Positions 35,350 to 46,153 of a stretch of 64,000 nucleotides of DNA are shown piece after piece. The translations under genes and the position numbers were made by a program. Within the stretch, counting starts at the first letter, position 1, and each line of letters begins with the position of its first letter. Source of the DNA: Acorus gramineus (lineage: Eukaryota > Streptophyta > Magnoliopsida > Acorales > Acoraceae). The notes beneath the pieces are model-generated. The model did no database searches. It was not told where the DNA came from and saw only the letters and a program-made list of their open reading frames with translations. The stretch spans positions 14,358,000 to 14,421,999 of the forward strand of contig CM060853.1 of assembly GCA_030737835.1 (NCBI GenBank). The letters run 5' to 3'.

Positions 35350-36000
35350 CACAGCCTATTAACACTTTATCCTTGAAGCGCTGGTCTAGGGATCAGTATG
35401 GCCCTATGCAGAACTGCCTTTCGTACCAACGAAGAATCATTGAGGAGGCACAGAAGCTGCTCCAATCGGACCCTCTTAATAGTGATCTTATTTGCCATGA
35501 ATCCCAGGAGAGAATTGCCTATAAGGAATTGCTATCCACCGAAGAATCCATGATAAGGCAGAAAGCGCACCAAAATTGGCTTCAACTTGGAGACAAAAAC
35601 ACGGCATTCTTCTATGCTTCATTTGCTAGCCGCAAAGCTCAAAACACCCTGCGCCGAGTTACTTTGCCTAGTGGAGAGGAATCAGATGTTCCAACAATGG
35701 TAAAAGAATATGTGGTTCAATACTACAGATCCCTCTTAAACAAAGCCTTCTGCAAGTCATGGCCTCCCCTGCCCTTCAACTCCAAACTTTCTGAATTGGA
35801 AGGCCAATCACTGATAAAGGAGATAACTGATGATGAGGTATTTCAAACCATCAAAGGCATGAAACCAAATAGCAGTCCGAGCCCGGATGGCTTCAATGCT
35901 TTCTTCTTTCAGACCTACTAGGGAGTGGTTGGGCCAACTGTGATAAAGGCAGTTAAGGAGTTCTTCTACAAAGTCATCACCAAGATACTTGCGACTCGAA
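35350..36000 (+). mobile_element. LINE (L1-type) fragment
   Basis: The open frame at 35373-35921 matches the linker between endonuclease and reverse transcriptase of plant L1-type LINEs: NWLQLGDKNTAFF, FASRKAQNTLRRV, then IKGMKPNSSPSPDGFNAFFF. An in-frame TAG replaces the usual Trp after FQTY. Just after it VKEFF is joined directly to YKVITKILATR, which in full elements lies some dozens of residues further on, so an internal deletion is likely. It is truncated at both ends and lies in the intron after exon 2 of the broken vicilin gene. Confidence 0.8.
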
Positions 36001-39000
36001 CGTATATATATAATAGAAATAATAACCAATTTTTTATTTTTAGAATTTCAAAATACATATAGATAAAAGTAGATCTTAAAAAACAAAAAAATGGTCTTTA
36101 TTATTTTTTAATTTAAAATAATTAATTTTCTCAATTCAAAATTATCTGATTGAGAGTAATTTGGTTTTCTATGTTTTCATACAAAATATAGATAAAAATG
36201 AATCATAAGAGATAAAACAAATCAAGTTATATATATAAATCAAATGAACCATTTCAAAAAAAAAAAAATGTTTATTATATATATATATATATATATATAA
36301 ACCCAACCTCTCATATTCAATTCATTTTTTTTAGTTTCTTGGGTCTTTATGTGTTTGGAAGATGATTTTATATATTTTTATTTTTTTATGTTTGATTATG
36401 TTTCAATAATATTTAAATTCAAATATTTGGAGTTTTTGTTTGTTTTCTAATAATTACTTGTAAGGATGATGAATGTTTTTTATATTTAATATTTTTGAAC
36501 AATTTATTTTGATATTCTAATCATTGATTTGATGAATGTTTTTTTTTTATTTCAAGAGAATTGAATTATACATATAAGAGTTCTCTTTCAGAGGTTGATC
36601 GAAAGAGTAAGATGATCTTTTTAAATATTTTTATTATATTTTAATTTTAATATCTAAGTATTGATTTTCACATGTGTTTATTCTTTGTAATATTGTATTT
36701 ATAACAAAATATATATATAACATTCTACATACGGGTTAAAAGTACATAGGAATGTACATCTACTATTTTATGTAATAATTATTATTATTTATGTCTTTGA
36801 ATATGATTTTTTTATTTTTCATGTTTTATTTTGTTTTAATAATATTTAGATTTCAAATATTATATGTTTTTTTTGTTTTTATTAATTTTGTTTTGTGTTT
36901 TATTAAATGAAAAAATACTAGGCAAACTACAATTTCACAAATATTTTGATATATAAAAACTAATAAATTTTCATAAATAAGATATTATAAGGTAACTAAT
37001 TAAAATTAATATTATAAGATATCTATTTTACTATAAAAAGTATTAGAGGGGAAACATTTTATCTGATTTTACCTCTTAGAATTAATTAAAAGTACAGTTA
37101 TATCCATCAATTAATCTTATTCACATATCTTATATTTTCTCCATATCATCATTTAAAATTAATTAAAAATACAACTATACTCATCAATAAATTTTGTTCA
37201 CCGATCTTAAATTTTCTCTAACAAGGTATCAATTTCAAAGAAAAAATATATGAGATCTATTATTTACAATCTCTACATAAGTATCCTAAATTTTCTCTAA
37301 AAGATATCAATTTGAAAGAAAAAAATTATTAATTTAACATTAGGATAAAACTCCCTAACTAATCCTTCCGTAAAAAAATAAACATCTAACATAATAAATA
37401 CCACGAAAATAGACTAATTAACTATTAAAAAAAAACAATGCTAAATTAAAAGTGATTTTAGGATAAATATTCGAACCCTGTCCAACGATTTTAGGATAAA
37501 ATCCATTTAAAAATTATTATATAGATGCACGTCTACCTAATCACATCATTTTTCTAGCTCTTCCTCTTTTTAGCAAACAGCTTTATTTTTTATAATTTAT
37601 GGTTTATGTTTGGTTATGTTTAAATAATAATTAGGTTAAAAAACTAATTTTAACATTTATTTTAGATGATTGTTTTTACGGGTGGTGAATGTGCTTAGTT
37701 TTTAATATTTTTAAATATTTTTATTATGAATTTATTAACAATAAAAAATTCTAATCCTTTGATTAAATATTTTTATATATCAGGAGACTTGACTAATGCA
37801 TACACGAGTTTGACAAATATAAAAAGTAAGTAGTTGTTTTCAATTTTTAAATTTTATTTTTATTAAATTTTATTCATTTGGCTTAGACTGAATAATTTCT
37901 CTTTTGTGCCATCCAAACATTATATTCATGATCACTAGCATATCGTCAAGACTTGTTCCATTGTAGCGGTTCACCTGCTTAGAAGTATATAACATGAAAA
38001 CATTGAATTCCTAATAGGGATTTTTCTTTAGAATTTAAAGGTTTTGATAGTGATTCCCATGGGTGAAATTGTTCCTAATTTTTTTTGCTTAAGACATTTG
38101 AAATTCCAGAGAAAGAGTCCACTTTCAATGTAATTTATAATCACTTTTATAGAAAATAAAAATACCCCAAAAATATCTTATTCATATAATTTATAATCAC
38201 TTTTATAAAAAAAATAAAAATCACACCCATTCACTTCATTTCCTTTTTCTAAGCTTTGTCTTTTTAGAAAATGATTTTAGTTTTTATATTTTTTTTATAA
38301 TTTTTGGTTTATGTTTGGTTATATTTCAATAATAATTAAATTAAAAAATTAATTTTTTTCATTTTCTTTTAGATGATTGTCTTTATGAATGACGTGTGTG
38401 TTTTGTTTTTAATATTTTTGAGTATTTTTAGTAGAGATTGCTTAACAATAAAAAAATTTAATAGTTTGTTTGATTGAATATTTTTAAATATTAAAATAAT
38501 TGATTAGTGCATACATGAATTCAACACACAGGAAGAGTAAGTAGTTCTTTTCAAAATTTATTTAAAAAATGTAACTTAAAATCAATACGACATAGATTTA
38601 AAATTTGATACAAAAAATGATAAGTTTGGATCAATAACATATTATAAGATAATTAAGTAAAACTGATATTATAAGATATTTTATCAAATGTGTAACTTAA
38701 AACTCATATAACTACATATTTAAAATTAGAAACTTATGGATGAATAGTATGTTATAAGATTGATTTAAATTAAAAAATTTACATATGGATTAATAAAATA
38801 ATATTAAGATAAATTTTATATTAACATATGGATAAATGAGATATGGATAAATATTATTTAAATAAATAAAATTTTGAATATTAAGAAATGGAGACGATAT
38901 ATGATTAGTAAGATATGGATTAATTAATAAAAATAATAATACAAAAAATTAATTTAATACTGATAATATAAAATAATATATTATAAGATAATATCCATAT

Positions 39001-39021
39001 ATATAATTAAAATAGATAAGA
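36001..39021. repeat. Very AT-rich region with diverged repeat units
   Basis: Three related units of about 250 nt start near 36350, 37555 and 38265. Each runs from an AAGATGATTTTAT or TTTAGCAAACAG-type start through a GTTTATGTTTGGTTATGTTT-like word and a GATGATTGT-type word to an AGAGTAAG or AAGTAAGTAG ending. No protein-coding signal. (TA)n lies at about 36278-36299. Confidence 0.55.
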
Positions 39022-40249
39022 CTAGTTTTCTCCCACGCACGATGTGCGTGTAAATAAAAAAATATTTTTAAAAAAATGCACACAGCCAACACCTTCAATT
39101 TTTTTAATTCATTTATATGTGATATAATATATCATGTTATGTATAATAAATGATATAATGAAAATTTTAATAATAGTTAAATAAATCATATGTAAAATTT
39201 AAAATGAAATATAAAAGAGATATGTTACAACTAAAAATAAAAATTTAACATATATACCCTTCCACCAATCCTGTATTGTAAAAATACTCAATTTGAAACT
39301 CTAAAAACAATAATATATGTATAATTTAAATTTTTTAGGATTAAGAGTGCAACTTGAACGGGTTGAACCTGACCCAACCAAAAAAATTTTGGGCAGGTTT
39401 GAATTGAGGTGTTAGCGTTCGTGTTCAATTCGGGTCCGACCTCGAGTAACCCAAACCTAATTTGAATTGGGTTTAGATTAAGGGTTCAGGTAATCCAAAT
39501 CAACTCAAACCAGAAATTTTCATATCCAAGTAAAATTATAATTTTTTTAATATGCATGACAAAATTTCAATTGTACAATTTATTTTTGTGTAGAATCTTT
39601 TATGTAATTTCTATAGTTTTCATATATCTATTTTTATATAGAATCTTTTACTTATGCGTGTATGATAAAATGTTCTTCATCTTCATCTCTTTTTTTGTCA
39701 TGCAAATAATTAAATTTTAAAAAAATTAATTGTTTAAAATAATACATTTAAATTCAAACCCGAATCCAACCCAACCTGAATCAAACCAAACACAAAAAAA
39801 ACCAAGAATTAAATTATATCGGATACTCTTTAAAAATTCATAACTCTTCAAATATAACTCAGATTGCGGTGATCAATAACTCGTTGAAAAGATATTTTCA
39901 ATATATACTTATGACTATGAAACAAATTTTTCCTGAAATTGATTATTTAAAGATGAAAAGTGAGATCTAACGTTGAAACTCATATTTAATCCGAAATTAT
40001 CTCTTTATTATCTATATTCCATGATTATCTCAATCTAAATATAATAAAAAATAATAATTACAAAAAATATGATGACATGGCACAATGAACACCATTCATT
40101 CAATATATCTTTAAAAACCTATGATAAGATTATGAGACTAAATATTAGTTTTGGATAATAAGAGACTTTAAAAAATTTATTAGGGGTAAATATGTAAAAT
40201 TATGTTATACAATTCAAAACACTTTTGGTTAATAATACAAATAGATAGA
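39022..40249 (-). mobile_element. Helitron, non-autonomous, about 1.23 kb
   Basis: On the minus strand the 3' end has a perfect 7-bp hairpin (CACGCAC-ATC-GTGCGTG, plus 39034-39050) followed by GGAGAAAACTAG and then T. This is the hairpin-plus-CTRR end of Helitrons, with T as the host base. The opposite end reads A then TCTATCTATTTGTATTATTA, the expected A/TC start. The implied target is AT. It encodes no Rep/helicase. It contains a segment (39345-39800) rich in AACCC/GGGTT words. Confidence 0.7.
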
Positions 40250-41690
40250 TGAGAATCAATTATGATTTCTAAAATCAAGGATTACATATATATTTGTTTT
40301 TGTTGTGTGCTTTAAAAAAATTGATATATCATATATTCTTAATATTTTGATTACCCTATAGTTAATTATAAATAAAAATATATTTTAAGATATAATGTAA
40401 AATCATTAAAAAATATTCTGAAAATATAATAAGAATATATTATAGAATGATAATAAGTAAGTTTCAATTAAAAAATAATCAATTATATTATCAAAATTGA
40501 ATGCAATTTGACGGATATGATGTTATGCTATTTAAAATTTATGATTATTTTATAGTTATCTCAATTAAATCGGAAAAAATAATAATAAAAAATGATGATA
40601 TAGCATGATCACACTATTCATTAGATTTGATGAAAATCTCACATTATCTTTTTTTTTTTTCATTCTTACCCTTTATTGAAACGATAATGATCATAAAAAT
40701 TTAAGGGTAAATTCGAAAATGAAAGTATTACGAAGTTGAAAACACTTTCTATTAGTAACACAGATAGATAGACGGATTAGCTGTTAGGATAGATAATTTA
40801 ATTATTTAGATAATTTTAATATTATTTGTATTGAATAAGTTTAAATTAAACTTAAAGAGAAAATTATGATTCAAAATAAAAATATATTTTTAGATTTTCA
40901 TATGGATAAATTAAAATAGGTGAAAATTTTTAATTTTAAATTATTAAATTATGGAGAAATTAATTAATTTTTTTAAATGATAATTGATATTATTTAAATT
41001 TTTTTAGATGTAGATATTTCTAAATATACAACCATTCGTTAAAATTGATTTAAATAATTATACAAAAAAATATTTGTATCTTATATATCTAATCTAACTT
41101 CCAAATACAAAATTATTTCTGATTAAAATTATATTATTAATTTTATTTTATATTTGAGAAAATTGAAATTATATGTGAAATTTAGGAATTCAAATTTAAT
41201 TAATTTTTTATTAAATTAATATACAATATGATGAATTTAAATTTATCAATTGTTTCAAGATCTATTTTTGAATTGCTCATAATGAATTTAAATTTGTGTT
41301 ATTAGTATTATAATATTTATATTTATGTATTTATTCATGATATGATTTTAACACATATTCTAATAATCAAAACAAATTAATGTAACAAATAATATTAAGA
41401 TTTATGTTTATATATATTCATTTATTAATATTGTTATGCGCATAAAAATAGAAATATCTTGATATTCTTTATTATTTTAATTGTATGAGACAAATTTACA
41501 TTAATATTTTATTTTTATATCACGATTATTAATATTATGTATCTATTGAATTCTTTTATTTATTCAAGTAATTTTTGGGGATATATATTTGTCAATTTAT
41601 ATATGAGATGTATATATTAACAATATAATAATAACTTCAATCTCAATTAAAAAGTAATAATTTCAAATAATGTTGATAATAATTTAGCCC
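40250..41690. repeat. AT-rich DNA with a second Helitron-like 5' end
   Basis: The 250 nt before 40772 repeat the last 250 nt before 40249 (AAAACACTTT, AGTAACACAGATAGATAGA versus AATACAAATAGATAGA). The 5' part of the Helitron is therefore present twice in direct orientation. No gene. Confidence 0.5.
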
Positions 41691-41921
41691 ATTGCGCGTG
41701 TGTGCATTGATTAGGAATTAACAAAATGGACGACGAAGAGCGTACTACGTCAGCGAGTGGTTTTGGTCGCGATAGTAAATCGATAGACCTGCGGAAAAAA
41801 ACACACACAGTGGACGGTGCGAGTCAATCGATCAGTCGAAGCACAACAATCATAACCGTCAAATCAAACAAAAACTTTTAACATGGAAAGCAGAGACCCT
41901 ATTTTTCACCCCAAGAAACCA

Positions 41922-41934
41922 TATATATATATAG
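41922..41934 (+). promoter_or_regulatory. TATA box of the lipid-transfer gene
   Basis: TATATATATATAG, 64-76 nt upstream of the start codon. Confidence 0.65.
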
Positions 41935-41997
41935 CACGCGCCCCCAAATCAAGAAACGACGATTCAATCGATCACAATACAACCCTTCCGATCAACC

Positions 41998-43000
41998 ATG
42001 GCCTCCGTCTTCGCGATCCTGTTCATCATCACCGCAGCAATGGCGGCGGCGGCGGATCCACCACCACTGGAGGCGGTGCCGAACAGAGGATGCGGAGACG
42101 AGATACTCTCAATCTCTCCGTGCCTAAGCTTCGTCGCATCGGAGCCCGAAATCAACGTCTCCTCCTCACCGACGCAGGAGTGCTGCGAGAGCTTCTCCTC
42201 CGCCTTCACCGGAGGCCTCCCCTCCTGCCTCTGCCACCTGATCCGCGACCCCTCCCTCCTCGGCTTCCCCCTCAACATCACCCGCTTCTCTCAACTCTCC
42301 TTCGCCCCCTGCGGATCTGGTCTCTCGACCCCCCCAAGTGCCTCCGCTTCTCCTCTTCAGATCCTCTGCGAAGGTCCATTGAATCTCTCTCTCTGCGTTC
42401 TTGAAAAAATAGATAATAATTTTTAGATCTTGCTCTTTGGATTGATGGATTCATCGTTGTCATGGATCACAATTTTTTTTAAAAAAAAATCATTTTAATT
42501 TTTTTTTTTTTTTTTGAATTTTTTAGTTCTGACGGTATTCATCGAAATTTTCCCGCTCTTTTTTATTATATGAGATTACTAAAATGCCCTTGCACATTGT
42601 ATAAATTTTCAGGTTTGGGGAACTTGCCGCCTCTTCGCAGCCCATCCGGTGACGATGTTATCGTGCCTTCTGAACCAGTCAAAGCCAATCCAGACATGCC
42701 ACGTAAGCGTTTACAATCCCCAATGATCCGGTGTTGTCCAGTGTAACTCCGGTTCTTTCAGCGAGTCTTATATTGCAGTACTCTGTGGCTAAAGAAGCTC
42801 TCCCTTGTTTTGATTTCACAGCCGTTGATCATGTGGAGCCTCCAACGGTTCATCCCCCCAGTTCACAGGGACCGCACGATAAAAGTGCCCCAGGCAATCA
42901 AGGCGGCCAGGTTTATCCCATGCCCTTCGCGACTCTGCTTTTCGTGGTAATCTTTCTGTCCTTCGACACGGGTGAGTCTGATGATTCCGAACAACATTGA
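41998..43000 (+). CDS. GPI-anchored-type nonspecific lipid-transfer protein
   Basis: Three exons, 41998-42373, 42613-42702 and 42822-43000, with consistent phase 1 joins, giving 214 aa. A signal peptide (MASVFAILFIITAAMAAAA) is followed by the eight-cysteine motif of plant LTPs: C...C...ECC...CLC...C...C (CGDEI, SPCLS, ECCESF, SCLCHL, APCGS, QILC). This is the fold that holds a lipid in a hydrophobic tunnel. Exons 2 and 3 encode a Pro/Ser/Gly-rich linker and a hydrophobic stretch (PFATLLFVVIFLSF), as in LTPG proteins that are GPI-anchored at the plasma membrane or wall. The final 12 residues after the hydrophobic stretch are hydrophilic, unusual for a GPI signal. An alternative donor (GGGTGAGT, near 42970) could add another exon. 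Exon 1 is GC-rich. Confidence 0.85.
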
Positions 43001-43289
43001 TAGATCGTGATGTGAAAAGAATTAAAAAAAACAATGACTAAACATTTCAAAGTACATGTCTTGTAAAAGCATGGATTGCTATCAAAATGTCAAAAATGGC
43101 AAGCCAAGTAGTTTCATGAATTTCAGCCCCTTCCGCTCTGAAGCTCACATTCATTTTCATGTATAGATCAATGAGAGAGTTTCAAAAGCTGGAAGTTTTA
43201 AATGCATGTTGAGCTTACGTGGGTCATTGTCCCATCCATCGCACCTATACGAGTTATTTATATCCGTGTTGGGTGACACACCCTATCTG

Positions 43290-43935
43290 AAAGTGCGCCA
43301 TAAGGGTCCCCAAAAGGCCCAAGCCTCCAAAGCCAGCCGGCCCGGGCCGTACCCGTTCAAGGGCAGGGCAGGCCCAGCTTGTTTTCGGGGCGGACCGGGT
43401 CCAGGTCTGATTTTGGGGGTCCGGCCTCCTTGAACTGGGCCGCTTGGGCTGGCTTGTAGGCCCGCCCACCAGCTCGGTTCATAAGCCTGTAGAGGGTAAT
43501 ATAATAAATGAATCACATGTAATTTTGTGTAATTTTTATTTGAATTGTAGTTGAATTATTCAAATTATTAATATTTATATAGGTGTCAACCTAATTAGAT
43601 ACATGTAATTATTTTATTTTTTAAATAATTAATTTATTTAATATTTTTATTTTTAAAAAATTTAATAAATTTTAATATTTTTTTTCAACATTATACTTTC
43701 AATTTTATGTTATTTTAACATTTATATACAAATAAACAACTTGAAATAAAAAAAATTAAAAGAAATAAGATGTTTAAAATCTAAGTCCTCTTGTGGACCC
43801 GAAGCCCGGGCTCATGTGCATGGCCCTTTTTTTGCCACGGGCCAGCTCGGTCAGGGCCCGCTGGCCAATCAAGCCTGGGCTCTGTTTCAATGGGCTGGAC
43901 GGGCAGGCCCGACCCGTTGTCAATGCCTATTAGTG
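43290..43935. repeat. GGGCC/GGCCC-rich non-autonomous repeat
   Basis: GC-rich arms at about 43300-43480 and 43790-43925 (GCCCGGG, GGCAGGCCC) flank an AT-rich centre. The right end inverted reads GGCATTGACAACGGGTCGGG, typical of non-autonomous plant hAT elements. Open frames here are by-products of the repeat. Confidence 0.5.
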
Positions 43936-44170
43936 CGGTGGGGAGGGCGAGATTTTAAAAATTTATTGGTTTTTCAAAAGTAATGTTTGGGCATTTTCTC
44001 TTAGATTCAGGAGAAATAACACTTTAATTAGAAAATGGCAAACCGTGGCTTTGGAAAAAAAATGTTTGGAGGTGCGTTTGATTATCCACATTTTGACTGC
44101 ATAGATTAGTGGTGATAATTAGGATGGTTAGATTTCTCATTTTTAAACAACCCCCCCCCCCCCCCCCCTC

Positions 44171-45470
44171 GGGTTCGGAGTCTCTGTGGAGACTCCACAG
44201 ACTTTCTCTGTGGAGCGGCCGCGGATGGGCGACGCGTGGAGAGGGCCGCGGATGGGCGACGCGTGGATGGGGGATCACGTGATCTCACGTGGACGACTTG
44301 CCAAGCCCCGATCGCCGATCTCCCTCACCGAAGCCCCGATCGCCGATCTCTCTCACCGAAGCCCCGGCGTCAACGAAGCATCGCCGATCTCCCTCACCGA
44401 AGCCCCGCCGCACCCTCGCCGATCTCCGGTGGTCCTACAGCCACCTCGTGTCTCCCTCACCGAAGCCCCGCCGCACCCTCGCCGATCTCCCGTGGTCCTA
44501 CAGCCACCTCGTGAGTTTCTCATTTTTTTTTTTTTTTGTAATTTGAATGTAGTTTGTCTTGATTGTTTAGGTTCTGATATGGATTTCTGTGGTTTTCATT
44601 TGATTATTTGAATGTGTTTGTTTCATATATGGATTTGAGTAGATTTGATTTGTTATTTGAATGGATTTGTTTCAGATATGGGGTTTGAGTGGATTTGATT
44701 ATGTTATCTGAATTGGTTAGTTTCAGATATGGGTTTGAGTGGATTTCATTTCCAACACTTCAAAATCCTACTGTTTTTTTTTTCTATCTACAGTAGGATC
44801 ATCTTCTGTTATTTTTTTCAGATAAACAGAAGTGTTTAATGGTTTTTAGTTGAGTGGTTCTCATTTGGACATATTTTTCATTTTTATGATCTTTATTCAA
44901 CTCACACTGTCTGAAATTGGATGTGCGAATGGCAGATATTTTTCAGCAATATATTTGTGAAATATTGGCTGAACACTCTGATATCATGTCTCTAGAAGTC
45001 AGAGTACCAAACTACTAGTATTTCCTGATGTGCACATGATTATGTTAGTTGCATTCATCATTACCATTACAGATGATGTTGATCATGGTTGAAAGACTTC
45101 AAATATTTTGGATAAATTTGTCTGCTTGCTTTAGTAAATGATTTCTGATTTTTCTTTTACTATGAATTCTGTTGGCTCTCATGTCATTCTTTATCCCTAT
45201 AAATTGATCAGATTGCAAAGCACGACGATGAGAGGGCTTAAATATTGCACATTGATATTGTATTGTAGTATTCTTCAAGTGCGTACCCACAGGCTATATG
45301 GATCTGCATAATACTATTGATTGATATGCTGGGTATAGATCATGTAGCATGGGAGTTTTAGTGGACTCTATTTGAATGTCAAGAAATTTTTAAAACCATG
45401 ATAAGTTGCTTGTGATCCATACATATTTAGTCATCTTGTGTTGTTGTCTTGTGAATCCTTTCCTTCCAGT
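44171..45470 (+). repeat. Left terminal inverted repeat of the Mutator-like element
   Basis: The outer 340 nt are GC-rich and built of short repeats (CTCCCTCACCGAAGCCCC and a unit of about 64 nt ending in CAGCCACCTCGTG, twice). The inner part is AT-rich. The match to the right TIR is close over almost all the length, apart from a left-only stretch of about 220 nt (45190-45410) and a missing block near 44305. A donor-like CTC|GTGAGT at 44510 could end a 5' leader exon for the GRF gene. Confidence 0.85.
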
Positions 45471-45622
45471 ATTTCCAATCTTCATCACATAGGTTTTTTT
45501 TTTTTCTAACAGCACCATCTTCTGCTTCATGTTATAATCCTACTGTTCCAAGCTAAAAGCATTGTGCTCTATCACTTGCAATCAAAGACTTCCATTTTCT
45601 CTTTTGAGGCTTCCAAGCAACT

Positions 45623-46153
45623 ATGTCAGAAAGTGTAAGTGTTTACCTTTTGTATACCAAGTTTTGATGGAATGTATGAATGAATGAATTTTCTTAGCTA
45701 ATTTTTTACAACAGGTCAATAGCCTACGTAATTCAAATGTTAGGCCACTTCCCGCGCATATTCGGCCACGTGAATGTCGTTGTAAGAAAGGCGAATGTCC
45801 GATTTATACTTCTCGTCAAGAACATAGTAAAGGTCGGAGATTTTATTGTTGTCCTTTTAACAGGGTGAGTTAATTGATTTCAATTATTTTCAAGTTTTTC
45901 ATTACTAATGAGTGAGATCTAATACACATTCTTTTTTTGTTTGTCATTTTTTCCTATGTAGACTTCTCAAGACTGTCGATTTTTTGAATGGATCGATGAC
46001 ACGGATGATCCAATTGTTGAATTGAAGTTTCAACTAGAAAACCATGAAGAGACCATGAAAAAATATTTGAAGATGATGAACAATAGGCTGATAGTGATTA
46101 TGTGGTGCTTAATTGGTCTCTTGGTTATTCAATGTATCAAAGCAATAAGTTAG
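45623..46153 (+). CDS. GRF-type zinc finger protein with membrane segment, 117 aa
   Basis: Three exons, 45623-45634, 45715-45864 and 45962-46153, with GTAAGT and GTGAGT donors, CAG and TAG acceptors, and all joins in phase 0. Residues about 27-70 form a GRF zinc finger: ECRCKKGECPIYTS, then GRRFYCCPF, then DCRFFEWID. These are the ordered cysteines plus the G-R-F and FFEW signature. A charged helix follows (ELKFQLENHEETMKKYLKMM), then a hydrophobic segment near the C-terminus (LIVIMWCLIGLLVI). GRF fingers in NEIL3, APE2 and TOP3A bind single-stranded DNA. GRF plus coiled coil plus C-terminal membrane helix is a common, uncharacterised plant protein type. Here it is the second gene of a transposon, transcribed inward from the left TIR. 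Any role in transposition is inferred. Confidence 0.85.

Noticed and set aside
44300..44520. CRISPR-like regular repeats
   Set aside because: A plant nuclear context and contiguous tandem repeats without unique spacers; they are TIR subrepeats.
44186..44611. Pro/Ser/Arg-rich frames in the left TIR and their mirror at 51911-52386
   Set aside because: They arise from short GC-rich tandem repeats in the TIRs, are open in all three frames, and lack any domain.
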